DNA of 64,000 nt from Brachyhypopomus gauderio (GCF_052324685.1 NC_135228.1:16095611-16159610); one strand, 5' to 3'; numbered from the stretch's first letter, positions 13,962 through 46,501 are shown. Notes: generated from the sequence alone by a model not told the origin. Translations and numbers: made by a program.

Positions 13962-14120
13962 TGATAGCTAATAACGGAGCGGAGCACTAACGCCTCTCGC
14001 GTCGGACAAAGTGAAGCGAACGCCAGCTAACTGCTATAGCCCAACACACGCTAGCTAGCGAGCTAAGTTTCTTAGCGAGACATCCAATCCAGAACGATTA
14101 CCGCGTTGGATTGTGGGTGT
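13440..14120 (-). promoter_or_regulatory. Likely ncbp3 promoter and first-intron CpG/AGCTAGC-rich region
   Basis: The sequence around the ncbp3 start codon (13961) and just upstream is locally GC/CpG-rich and dense in GCTAGC, CTAGCTAA and AACGTTA words (for example 13430-13445, 13630-13660, 14045-14070). No TATA box is obvious. I infer a housekeeping-type promoter; the transcription start is not determined. Confidence 0.5.
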
Positions 14121-14251
14121 TGATGAGGAGGCCACTTGTTGAAGAGTCCACCCTCTTGAACTGAGACTGATGGAGTCCAGTGTTTATGGACACACAGAGA
14201 GAGTGACACAAAATATCACAGTAAAGTTCAAAACATATGCAAAATACAAAT

Positions 14252-14257
14252 TTTATT
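14252..14257 (-). terminator. Candidate polyadenylation signal of rap1gap2
   Basis: TTTATT on the plus strand reads AATAAA on the minus strand, about 1.03 kb downstream of the proposed rap1gap2 stop codon. It lies about 290 bp before the ncbp3 start codon. This would close a roughly 1 kb 3' UTR between 15286 and about 14230. That interval holds no other gene. Confidence 0.55.
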
Positions 14258-15286
14258 CAGGATCAGCATTCATAAAGAAACATCTAAACATGTAGTCTAG
14301 CAAAGTAATATACAATAAATTAACACAGACAAAAAAAACATATAAGTTCCATAGAATTTGTTTTCTAAAACATATTTCAGATTAAAACGTATATATCACA
14401 TATAATTAAAAACTATCTCAATCATATTCTGATCTCCTAAACCTGTTTAAATCAGTATAACCATCAAATATACATATTGGTAATTTTGTGATATTTACAA
14501 AATAATGTCAGTCATGGAATATGAATCATCATACTTCAAAACAGTTTTGTATGGAAAAGGCAATAAAGAAATACAATAGTTAATCGGGTCTCAGTGTATT
14601 TGCAGATTGGTTGAGAAAATCCAGCCGTATCAATTTTAAGGCTCACATCAAGATTGCTCACCTTTTGAAGCATTATGTCAAATGCACTCAAACTCTGTCT
14701 CAGATAAGAATGACAGTGGTTCATTAATCATACTCTGCTTATAATGCCACCTAAGGAATCCAACCAAGTGCATTTTCCTTGCGTTTCCATAAACATATAC
14801 ATTTACACATAGTTATATGAACAGAAAGCTTGAACTCTAGTTTTCTTCAGTGTTAAATCTGAACTATTCCTGGGTGCTAGGGAGGCTTTTAATGTACGGA
14901 ATGTTTTGTGCTTTTAATAAAACATGTGATACATTATCCTAATATGCATATCTTATCCATTGTCAACAGCATATATCTATTGCTTTTACAATCTCTAAAT
15001 CTCTATCATCCTCCATTTAGGAATTGACCCAAGATTTTGTAAATGTACAGGCAAAATTTCAAGTTCAGCAGCATCTTTAGTGGGGAAACCTGCAAAACGT
15101 TACGCATGGTCTTTCATTTGTATGTTTACAGTGTGTGCAATTCTAATGTCTAAAGCCATCTTAGAGACAGCTCAATATATATTTCAACTCCTGTGTCTGT
15201 CCTCTTCAATGTGCTGTGACGTTGTTCCATATCCAGAGCCTGTTTTTAATTTCACACAGTGGTCCTGGTCTCTCTTTGCTGTTCTT

Positions 15287-37414
<22,128 letters not shown>

Positions 37415-37578
37415 GTTCGGTCTTTTCCCGCTCTGTCAGTCCCTCTTTCTCTCTCCCTCTTCCTCCCTCTGTAAATGCACGTCTCAAACTGTTTCAATTA
37501 CACTCCCCCCTTTTTCTCCCACCGTCTCTCCCCTCCTCTCTTCTGTGTGTGCGCGTGTGTATATGTATAGTATAATCC

Positions 37579-37619
<41 letters not shown>

Positions 37620-37700
37620 AGTTCTTGATCCCTGCACCTGTTTGGCTGTGCCCTGTCACTTCAGCGCTCCACTCCACACACGCTGAGCGTTGAGTGGGGA
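37415..37700 (-). promoter_or_regulatory. Likely rap1gap2 5' UTR/promoter
   Basis: This lies directly upstream of the MLRRKRSVSF start codon. It is pyrimidine-rich on the plus strand (C/T runs) and holds a (CT)n microsatellite at 37580-37617, about 165 bp before the ATG. No TATA box or initiator can be fixed from sequence alone. Confidence 0.45.
37580..37617. repeat. (CT)n microsatellite upstream of rap1gap2
   Basis: About 38 bp of CT, (GA)n on the coding strand, roughly 165 bp upstream of the rap1gap2 ATG, so probably in the 5' UTR or core promoter. Confidence 0.95.
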
Positions 37701-38456
37701 CAGGAAGGAAGAGTGGGGAGTGCTACTGGAGGTGGGGCTGCACACAGTCATTTCACCACCTCTCTGCCTTTTCTTCGTGAGCATATATGTGTCACAACTG
37801 TTTTCACTCAAAACGTCAACTTTCTCCAGCCATGCTTAGCCTCGAAAAATAAACAGACGGCCATGTTATGATTTCAAAACCAAAAATGTTTGTCTATATA
37901 GAAAAATAGCACTGGTTATGGTAATTTTAGCTATAAAGAAAAACATTGATCACGATATCAAGACTGTCACAAAAGTCCATAACCCAAAGAATTTATTTCT
38001 TTGTATTTTGGATTTGCTTTTCATATCACCACTGCATGCAGATAAATACACAAATAAACAAACAAATAAATGACTACATGGCTCATTTTCAAGCCAAAGA
38101 ATATTCAAAGCTAAATGTCTGTCTTGACTGTATACAGTATACAGTGATTTAAATAAAAAGTATTTTTTAATCACAAAATAGTCCACTGTTTATAAGAACT
38201 AACAGGTTTTTTTTCTTGATCATTAAACCCCAGCAATGAGTCTGAAGACATATAGCCTGATATTTTGCTATAAAAACCCACTAGTGCCTCCAGGTGGTGT
38301 GAGACTTCATAACCAAGCAAATAGTCAGGAATGAAGCACGATAACCCAGATGTAATTTCCCCCACAACACATGATATAATGATATATTACTTAAAAAAAA
38401 TAACTTTTACATTTACAGAAATTTGCAAATTTATCCAGAACAAAGTTACCAGGTAC

Positions 38457-38570
38457 ATTCTGAAGCAACATTTATTTTGGTCTTCAGGTGCAGGTCCTTG
38501 GCTTTTATGTGTGCAAAAAGGAACGCTGGGTTTGAACCTGTGTGGGGAGAAACCATTGGATTTAAGGGGG
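38457..38570 (-). pseudogene. Truncated tRNA-Ser copy with duplicated flank
   Basis: AACGCTGGGTTTGAACCTG, TGTGGGGAGA and CCATTGGATTTAAG match the T-arm, variable arm and anticodon stem of the intact tRNA-Ser at 40650-40730. Similarity continues outside the gene: ACATTCTGAAGCAACAT and TTGGCTTTTATG occur at matching offsets in both places. The 5' half of the tRNA (D-arm and acceptor) is gone, so it is not functional. The shared flank points to a segmental duplication rather than retroposition. Confidence 0.8.
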
Positions 38571-39592
38571 AGGAAATAATTAGAGGAGGGGCAAAGGGCG
38601 AAAAGAAAAAGGAGGAAAAAAATACAGGTTTGATACTATCAACATACATCCTATCAAATGTTTTTTTTTATGATTTGGTCGACTACCCCCCAGGTTTTAG
38701 CACCAGACTGGTCACATTGCTCTTGCACATGATAATCAGATAAGTGCTGGGTGTTCTCCTCTTTGGCCACTTGCTTTTGACACAGAGAGCATGTAATACA
38801 GGCACTCTCACTGATCTTAAGCAGATGTGGGGCTGAACTGATGGATGCAGAGATGAGATACGCTCCGTCTCTGACCCTGTCTGCTCACCTCCTGGTCTGG
38901 CCTGGGCGGCAGATCCTGTCAGCTGGTCTCTAGCAGTAGATGCGCTTGACTAACCTGCTGCTGACCCAACCTGCTCTTTAGTCTGAAACTAAACTGGGTA
39001 TGACCCTATGTTTTCCTTGGGCATACAGATAACATGTATCCGAGATAACAGATAACACCTGCCCAGTAAGAATCGGGTTTGCCCATCTTTGACATCATGG
39101 AATAATAATGTTGTTAAAGGGCAAATTGTTGTCAACACACCTTCCACATCTGATGTCTTTATCTGACACTTACTAACTAGGTAATTTGGACTTGTCCTCA
39201 AAACAACACAATATCAAAAGAAAACATTCTGAACATTATTTCAGTGACATTGTTTCTGTTCCATAATATTGTCCTTTTCTGAAACAAAATTGTAGAGAAC
39301 ATACGATGGAGAAAGGTATGGTCATTACCATTGAAATCATGTGACATCATTTCCTAAACGTTATAAACAAGATATTGATACTAACTGCTCATTCTAAAAG
39401 GTATTCGTACCAAACACTTCAGGGCTGTTCTAGAACTGCCTTCACACTGTGATGCTTTGGTCAGATATACAAGATTTTTAAAGATGTGTTGTTTATATTT
39501 GACTATGTAAAAGAGTACGAGAGCAAATACTTTATAACATTATACACTTGTTATTTTTGTTGTGACGTGCAGTAAATATCACATCTAATAAG

Positions 39593-39881
39593 CAGGGCTC
39601 TCAAGATTTGGATTCATGTCAGAGTGTGAGAGTTGTTGAGGGGGGGTGGCGAACGTTAATTGTTGAGCGGGGGGGGGGGGGGCGGCGAACGTAAGTTGTT
39701 AAGCGGGGGGGGGGGGGGGGTTGTATTTCGCGATCGATCGCCAGTGGAGGGCGACATAGATATGAATCGGAGGTAAATAAACTAGTTTTTTTTTTCTCGC
39801 CGTGTGAAATCGGAAGTGTGGCGTGTGAAGACGGTCAAATGCGTGTGTCACACGCTCAATGCGTGAGACTTGAGAGCCCTG
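39593..39881 (-). mobile_element. hAT-like non-autonomous element, copy 1
   Basis: The ends CAGGGCTCTCAAG and CTTGAGAGCCCTG are perfect inverted repeats. They are flanked by CTAATAAG (39585-39592) and CTAAAAAG (39882-39889), an 8-bp duplication with one difference. Read on the minus strand the interior has CTCACGCATTGAGCGTG, GACCGTCTTCACACGCCACA and GGCGATCGATCGCG, all shared with the element at 61009-61302. It carries two poly-G runs and no transposase frame. Confidence 0.82.
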
Positions 39882-40286
39882 CTAAAAAGTATAAATTTAG
39901 TGGTGGAAAATCTCGTTTTCCCGCCATCTTTTTTCACTCGAACTACTTGCGATATTTCTGTATCTACCCCTACCCATGTAGGCCTACTGGTCAAGCTTTA
40001 TGGTATTGCTTTATGGACACATTTTTGTTAATTTTAAGGTAGTTACACTGTTAATTAACAATTAAAGAAAAAAATAATGAGTCATTCATTAGTACTTACT
40101 TTTCAGAAGAATCGATTTTCTCGCCCACTAAATTGTCAGAATAAAGTGTAACAGGAGTTACCGCACTTTAGCAAACCAATCAGCAGGGAGACTCGCAACC
40201 TGGTAATGTGATGCTTTTATTAGGCGCCGATTGGCTCTTTTGCCCCAGTTTCAACTGTTTAGTCTTGTTAGGACTTTGTTAGGAAT

Positions 40287-40486
40287 TAGTTATGGGAACT
40301 TCGGCTCTTTTTAGGGAGCCGGATCTTTTGGCTCAGCTCCTCATAAATAGTCGGCTCTTTCGGCTCCCAAATGGCTCCTTTTTCGAGGTGGGGCGAGGGG
40401 GGGGTCTTAGAGGGGAACCAGCTCTCGTCGTTCACTAAAAAGAGCCGGCTCTTTGAACCGGTTCGTTCGCGACCGACACATCACTA
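40287..40486. mobile_element. 200-bp hAT-like element rich in GGCTCTTT
   Basis: The ends TAGTTATGGG and CACATCACTA are imperfect inverted repeats. They are bounded by a perfect 8-bp duplication TTAGGAAT at 40279-40286 and 40487-40494. The interior repeats CGGCTCTTT/AAAGAGCCG in both orientations, so a transcript could form several hairpins. It has no coding capacity. The 8-bp duplication supports a hAT origin. Confidence 0.82.
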
Positions 40487-40649
40487 TTAGGAATTGTTAG
40501 GACTTTGTTAGGAATTGTTAGGACTTGTTAGCATAAGATTCGAAAACGTTAGGAATGGTTTACCGTCCAATACATTCTGAAGCAACATGTCTTCATGTCC
40601 GCAAGTCACAGCTAACATTTTTTGGCTTTTATGCGTGGAAGAAAAAAAC

Positions 40650-40730
40650 GCTGCGAGCAGGGTTCGAACCTGCGCGGGGAGACCCCATTGGATTTCAAGT
40701 CCAACGCCTTAACCACTCGGCCATCGCAGC
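40650..40730 (-). tRNA. tRNA-Ser (TGA)
   Basis: The minus strand reads GCTGCGATGGCCGAGTGGTT onward. It folds with a GCTGCGA/TCGCAGC acceptor stem, an anticodon loop CTTGAAA (anticodon TGA), a long class-II variable arm (TGGGGTCTCCCC) and the T-loop GGTTCGAACCC. About 81 nt, with no intron. A and B boxes are intact, so it should be transcribed by Pol III. A truncated relative lies about 2.1 kb to the left. Confidence 0.95.
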
Positions 40731-41176
40731 GCCCGCATGTGTTCTTTACATGTTCTTTCATGTTTTTGACCTAGGATATCATTGGATGTGTGTTATATTA
40801 ATTGAATTACAGGTAAGTACGTAATAGGAAGAGCTGCGACTTAGCATGGAAGCTTCTTTTAAATACATAATCCGTTGTTCTTACATTTGAACTGATCACA
40901 TACAGCCTTCATTCAGATCCCAGTTGTAGCTATCTAGCTAGTATTAGCTATCTAGCGCTAGAGTCATAGACTAATTATAATCGCCCTTTCTTGAGAAAGG
41001 GAGAGTAATAAATGAGCCACAAATTTACTTAAGACTCATTTAATAAGGTTTTTATATTATTAAAAAGTATCCACCCCTTAATCAAATACTGACACAAGAT
41101 CGATATCAATTCGATGTTTGATCGCGACATCCTCATCCACAAAAAAACTAAAATGTCAGAGGAACATGTATCACGT

Positions 41177-41248
41177 GGGGATGTAGCTCAGTGGTAGAGC
41201 GCATGCTTCGCATGTATGAGGTCCCGGGTTCAATCCCCGGCATCTCCA
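41177..41248 (+). tRNA. tRNA-Ala (CGC)
   Basis: GGGGATGTAGCTCAGTGGTA begins a 72-nt cloverleaf. The anticodon loop is CTTCGCA (anticodon CGC), the T-arm CCCGGGTTCAATCCCCGG, and the acceptor GGGGATG pairs with CATCTCC plus discriminator A. There is no intron. It appears functional. Confidence 0.96.
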
Positions 41249-41540
41249 CATATGTTTTCCTTGTTCGGCCTGTTTCTACTCGTACCTTTGTCATCAGTAG
41301 GGAGAGCCTAGAGAAACAAATTGGTCTCAGAATTAAGCAAAGAGGCCCAGGTGTCCTTCTCCCTAGCCACTTCTTCTAGCTATTTGTAAATTCCATAAGG
41401 GTTTTTTTAATCACTCTGGGCTATCACCTAGGACCAATTTGCCTTGGGAGACCCTACCGAGGGCATTCCCCCTCCTGACAACTTAGCTCCTATGGCACGC
41501 AAACCCCTCCACCACGATATGGTGGTGATCCATGGAGGAG

Positions 41541-41630
41541 CATGCAAAGACTGTATCAAAATTGTAATTAAAATGTTATTAACTTAATATGCATTTGCAT
41601 TCCGTGATAATGCATTTGAAATGTAATTTT
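41541..41630 (-). mobile_element. Partial copy of the 42.7-43.1 kb inverted-repeat element
   Basis: GAGCATGCAAAG, TGTATCAAAATTGTAATTAA and ATGTTATTAACTTAATATGC resemble the reverse complement of 42910-42988 at roughly 80% or better by eye. It is a fragment without terminal repeats. Confidence 0.6.
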
Positions 41631-41732
41631 CGCCCGACCGCCATAGTTTGAGGCACTCCATCTCTCAATTTGGCAGTAACAACAGATAAGGCAGCTAAAT
41701 CTGCCACTTACTCGATTAACCTTTTACAGTAA

Positions 41733-42125
41733 TTGAGGGTAATTCGGAGAATGAAGTGTGGTAAGGCAGTTGGACCGGATGATATTCCAGTGGAGGCATG
41801 GAAATGTTTGGGAGAGACAGCAGTGGAGTTTTTCACTGGGTTATTTAACAGAATATTGGAAGGTCAGAAGATGCCTGAGGAGTGGAGACGAAGCATAATG
41901 GTGCCGATTATCAAGAATAATGGTGACGTTCAGAGCTGTAGTAATTACAGGGGAATAAAATTGATCAGTCACAGCCTGAAAATCTGGGAAAGAGTAGTGG
42001 AAGCTAGGCTTAGAGGAGAGGTAGAGATCTGTGAGCAGCAGTATGGTTTCATGCCAGCTAAGTGCACCACAGATGCCATGTTTGCTTTAATGGAGAAGTA
42101 TAGGGAAAGACAGAAGGAGTTACAT
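41733..42125 (+). mobile_element. RTE-like LINE reverse-transcriptase fragment
   Basis: An open frame encodes MKCGKAVGPDDIPVEAWK, PEEWRRSIMVPIIKN, SCSNYRGIKLISHSLKIWER and QQYGFMPAKCTTDAMFAL. These are fingers and palm motifs typical of RTE-clade non-LTR reverse transcriptases. Homology ends at KELH (about 42125), just before the expected catalytic region, where an inverted-repeat element begins, and the rest of the LINE is absent. Only about 130 residues survive. Clade is inferred from memory of these motifs. Confidence 0.82.
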
Positions 42126-42645
42126 GGGTTTTCCATCCACCGAGTTTTTGCGCATTTTGAAAATGCGCATGAAAAAAGCTGGATGGAAAAAGACCAAAAT
42201 TCGAAAAAAGCCCCAAATATCGCAAAAAGATTTTTACGCTAGGAGGAGGTGGAAAAGTTAGACTATCGCATCGCCAAAATTCGGAAAAACTGGATGGAAA
42301 AGGGTTTTTTCGCATAAACGATGACGTATCATGCCTCAAGTCATGTGGTTCTGTACATGATCGCGATGTAAAGATGGCAAATGCATACAAAAACAGTTCT
42401 GGAGAGAGCAAAAATTGAATTTAACTTCTCCATGTATAGAAAAGAAAAAAAATGTTTCAAAACCTCAAAGTGCAAAAATGCGTAACTGCCAGATGGACGT
42501 AAAACCACTATTGTTTGGCGTCCTCTCACGTGATCTAAAATTTATTCGCATAACTAATGAATGGAAACAAGGCTTAATTCGCATTTTTTTCTGCCGAAAC
42601 ATGGAAATTGCGCATTATTTTTTCGAAAGGTTTGGATGGAAACCC
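42126..42645. mobile_element. Inverted-repeat element abutting the RTE fragment
   Basis: The ends GGGTTTTCCATCCA and TGGATGGAAACCC are inverted repeats about 520 bp apart. Subterminal copies of CTGGATGGAAAA occur at about 42179 and 42289, and there is a perfect internal palindrome GCGCATTTTGAAAATGCGC near 42150. No transposase homology is seen in the short frames. I could not find a clean target duplication, so the superfamily is open. Confidence 0.72.
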
Positions 42646-42731
42646 GGTGTGTTCCAATATACTACATCTGGTATCTTAGAATTGTACAAGCAAATAATTG
42701 TTTTGGACATTAATACCCAAGCTACATTAGC

Positions 42732-43088
42732 TAACTATCTAACTTCAGGTTCACAGTGAGCGTGCAGCGTCTGTTGTAAGATTTATCAAATAGGCATTTT
42801 GACACAGATTGAGCACTATTGGTATCGTAATGTAATTGCAAAAAGGAGAGGTGCCATTTCCCTTTTAACAATTGAATTTTGACATTTTTAGCGTGGTGAA
42901 GAGGTTGAAAATTACATCAAAGAATGCAAATGCATATTAAGTGAATAACATTTTAATGATAATTTTGATACAAACTTTGCATGATCACATGAAACTAGAT
43001 CATTCAAATCGGGAAATACAATTTTATTGCAACGATTACGCTGGGTAGAGGTGATCACGCTCACTGTGAACCTGAAAGTTAGATAGTT
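42732..43088. mobile_element. Inverted-repeat element with 33-bp arms
   Basis: The left arm AACTATCTAACTTCAGGTTC continues to 42764. The right arm (43056-43088) is its inverse with one extra base, and they are 292 bp apart. There is no coding frame between. Part of the interior is repeated inverted at 41541-41630. The right arm touches the LTR-like sequence that begins at 43089. Confidence 0.7.
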
Positions 43089-43802
43089 GCAATCGCAGGG
43101 TTTTTGAATATTTATTAAAACGATCCGAACAGAACACTAAACAACGAATCACAATGAGAACGTGCAAAGGTAAACAGTAACAACGGAAACTAACAAAACA
43201 TACACAAGCCAAGCAACTACACAACACATACTAAAAACTAAACAGAGTGAACGAACCAACCGGGAACTAGAAACTGAAAATGTCGTGGAGTGTTTAAACA
43301 AGAGCAGAGAATGAGAAAACAAACGAACTATAAACGTGTGAACAAGACAACCTGGGCGAAACAAGAGAGAGAGAATACAACCGATATAAACAAGATACAA
43401 CCAGCAATAACCCACATACAGACCATGAACAAACGACGAACTTGCAAACTGAAACGACAACAGAGCTAAGAATACAACTGATAGAAACAAGACACAACCA
43501 GCGAGAACCCACATCAAGACCATGAACAGGGAATAAACAACGAACTAACAAACAGAGGGTGGGTTTCCCGAGGCTAAGTACTTCGTAACCTGGTATGAAA
43601 CGTACGAGGTTAAGAAGTAGGCTACTTAGCGCTACGAGCGTTTCGGGAAACCCACCCAGAATCGATAACAGCGCTAGGAGAAGAGGGACTCACGTAAGGA
43701 CAATGACCGACACAGGAGTGCAGCACGGAAGGGTTTAAATACACAGACAACATGACGGTGAAACGAGACGCAGGTGGAAATTCTAAAGACGTGGGTGTGA
43801 CA
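43089..43802 (-). mobile_element. Solo LTR-like fossil (probably Gypsy type)
   Basis: On the minus strand it opens TGTCACACCC. A TATTTAAA box about 60 bp in is followed by a pyrimidine-rich transcribed part containing an about 90-bp block present twice. It ends with AATAAA shortly before CCCTGCGATTGCA. This order (TG start, promoter, polyadenylation signal, CA end) is that of a retrotransposon LTR. No internal genes or second LTR are seen nearby, so it looks like an old solo copy. A 101-bp foreign element is inserted at 43557-43657. Family is inferred. Confidence 0.55.
43557..43657. mobile_element. 101-bp inverted-repeat element inside the LTR fossil
   Basis: The ends GGGTGGGTTTCCCGA and CGGGAAACCCACCC are inverted repeats. 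The middle is also partly self-complementary (TAAGTACTTCG, GAAGTAGGCTACTTA). AGA flanks it on both sides as a possible 3-bp duplication. It is non-coding and younger than the LTR-like host sequence. Confidence 0.75.
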
Positions 43803-43849
43803 GACAGAGGGGACTATGGCAACGGTGAAACAAGGCGGGACAAGGGAGA

Positions 43850-44295
43850 ATAGAATAGAATGCCTTTTATTGTCACTATTCACGTACAGTGAAATCGTAG
43901 CAGCTCCTCCAGTGCAGTAGCAAAAACACCATAGAATACAGTAAATAACACACAGTAAGTACACAATCTTGAATTTACAATATAAATATATAAGTATTGC
44001 ACATTGGATATAATATTGCACGGTGAGTGTCGGAGAGTCTGTGGGGTTGGAGTTAGTGCAAATTTGAGTTTATGTTTGTTATTGCCTTTGGGAAAAAACT
44101 GTTCTTGAACCGGGTTGTCTTTGATCTGATGCACCTGTAGCATCTTCCTGAGGATAGCAGGTCAAACAGATCAGAGCCAGGGTGGGAGTTGTCCATGATT
44201 ATGGAATGTGCTCTGCTGAGACAGCGGGTGGAGTAAATGTCCATTAGGGAGGGCAGAGGGCAGCCAATGGAGGAGGGCGGAGTTGGGTGTGGCAT
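43850..44295 (-). mobile_element. 3' end of a second LINE (Rex1/CR1-like guess)
   Basis: On the minus strand a frame reads SDLFDLLSSGRCYRCIRSK and TRFKNSFFPKAI, the C-terminal signature of a common fish non-LTR element. A long 3' UTR follows, ending CAATAAAAGGCATTC and an ATTCT tandem tail (43850-43862). The 5' part is missing. Clade is from memory. Confidence 0.7.
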
Positions 44296-44347
44296 TTATT
44301 TAAATAAAGGTCCAAATAAAGCATCAAAATGTATGTGTAAATGAAAT

Positions 44348-46075
44348 ATGAATAGACCTCTACCAAATCGCAAATGTAAATGGCTAAAGCCATCAAGTAG
44401 CTCCGTGGATGTGATACCCTCTTCATTATTGTTGAAGGTCTTACCTACCGTTGGCCCTGCTATATTGGCCATTGTAAATTCCTCACTGTTAACAGGTTGC
44501 TTTCCATCTTATTTTAAACACGCCACTGTTCAGCCTCTTTTAAAGAAATCAAATTTAGACCCGGCTGTGCTTAAGAACTATAGGCCTATATCTAAGCTTC
44601 CTTTCTTATCCAAAATTTTAGAGAAGGTGGTGGCAAACCAACTGTCTTCTAAAACAGTTTTAGAAAATCACAATTGCTACGACTCTTTACAATCTGGGTT
44701 TCGGAAGAGGCATTCTACAGAGACTGCTCTCCTGAGGGTCTCAAATGATCTTTTAATGTCTGCTGATGTTGGTGACTGCTCTGTGTTGGTGCTGCTGGAT
44801 CTCAGTTCTGCGTTTGATACCATTGATCATGAAATACTGATAAATAGGTTATGTGACTGGGTGGGCATATCTGGAACAGCACTTGATTGGTTTATTTCTT
44901 ATCTCACTGGGAGAAGTTTCTCAGTTACGATGGGAGATTACACGTCTGAGGCAACCCCATTAACCTGTGGGGTTCCACAGGGTTCAGTTTTAGGGCCTTT
45001 GTTGTTTTCTTTGTACATGTTACCTTTGGGGCAGATTTTAAATAGTTTTAATATTTCTTATCATTTATTTGCTGATGATATTCAGCTTTATTTGTCTTTT
45101 AAACCAAGTGAGGTTCATAGTTTGTCTAGGCTATTAGATTGTCTTCAATCAATCAGAGAATGGACCTCAAATAACTTCCTACAGCTAAATGACAACAAGA
45201 CTGAGGTATTGATCATTGCTCCCGAAAGGCTTAGTCAAACGATTAAGCAAAATCTTGGGCTTCTTTCCTCTGCTGTCCACTCTAGCCTCCGAAATCTGGG
45301 AGTTATTTTCGATCAGTCTTTAGCATTTGATTCTCATGTTAAACAGCTGTCAAGATCCTGTTTCTTCCACTTGAGAAATATCAGTAAACTGAGATCTATG
45401 GTTTCAACAGCAGATCTAGAGATGCTGATCCATGCGTTTATTTCATCTCGCATAGACTACTGTAATGCCTTGTTTTCATCTCTCAGTGTATCAGCTCGTG
45501 GACGTTTACAGATAATTCAAAACGCTGCAGTGAGTTTACTGACCAAGTCAAGCAGACGGTCTCACATAACACCCATTTTAAAATCCTTACACTGGCTTCC
45601 TGTAGAATTCAGGATCCAGTTCAAGATTTTACCTTTAACATACAGAGCACTACACAACACAGCTCCTGTGTATGTTGCTGACCTGCTCCACCCCTACACT
45701 TCATTGCGATCACTCAGGTCAAACAACCTGAGTTTACTGTCTGTGCCACGCTCATGTCTAAAGACTTGTGGAGACCGAGCATTTAAGGTGGTTGCTCCAA
45801 AACTTTTCCTCCACATTTAAGATCAGCTGACTCTGTGGATACTTTTAAAAAACAGCTAAAGGCGTTCCTTTTTACGCAGGCGTTTAATTAGTGGTGGAGG
45901 TTGCAGCCGTTGACCTTGTGCACTGTATTTTATTTCTGTTTTATAGTGTGTTTTTGTGTTTTTTATTTATTTTTTTGTTATTTTATTTTATTTTATTTTC
46001 CGTTGTAAAGCACTTTGTGGCTTGTGCCTGTGAAAAGTGCTATATAAATGAATTTTACTTTACTTTACTTACTAA
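44348..46075 (+). mobile_element. 5'-truncated L2-like LINE with reverse transcriptase
   Basis: A 490-codon open frame holds the reverse-transcriptase palm: [68 protein letters not shown] and the catalytic FADDIQLY. Then come the L2-type C-terminal parts [18 protein letters not shown] and [14 protein letters not shown]. The endonuclease half is missing at the 5' end. The open frame stops at 45820, while SADSVDTFKKQLKAFLFTQ continues in a second frame to about 45890, so there is one late frame change. The 3' end has GTAAAGCACTTTGTGGC, GCTATATAAATGAA and a TTTAC tandem tail, as in L2. Confidence 0.9.
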
Positions 46076-46501
46076 ATGGAATTATTGCATTTGAATTAGA
46101 TTTTTGAGCTCAAAGTTGCTTGTATGAGTGGAACATGTAAATGCAAATTTAGGATGTGTATGCTATGAATTAAAAGCCCAGGGGGCTACAATAAACATAC
46201 TAAAACCAATACCATCTGATGTGCCCTCTCATTAGCAGATTTGACGTTATAATGTTGACTATGTCAAAAAACATCACAGAATCCAATATCCTTTCATGGA
46301 TAAGGAAACCTAATAACATAACCAAGAGGTAAGAAATAAAATGGATGATAATTAGTTTTTAGGAAATCTAATGACTGATTTGAGTCATGGGTCAAATCCG
46401 CCCTATTAACATAATAGATAGTAACAGAAAACTAACACAATGTTTTTGTGAAGGTTAAAATAGAATAAAGATCTGGGCAGATTTATAAGGTGAGCCTGTA
46501 A

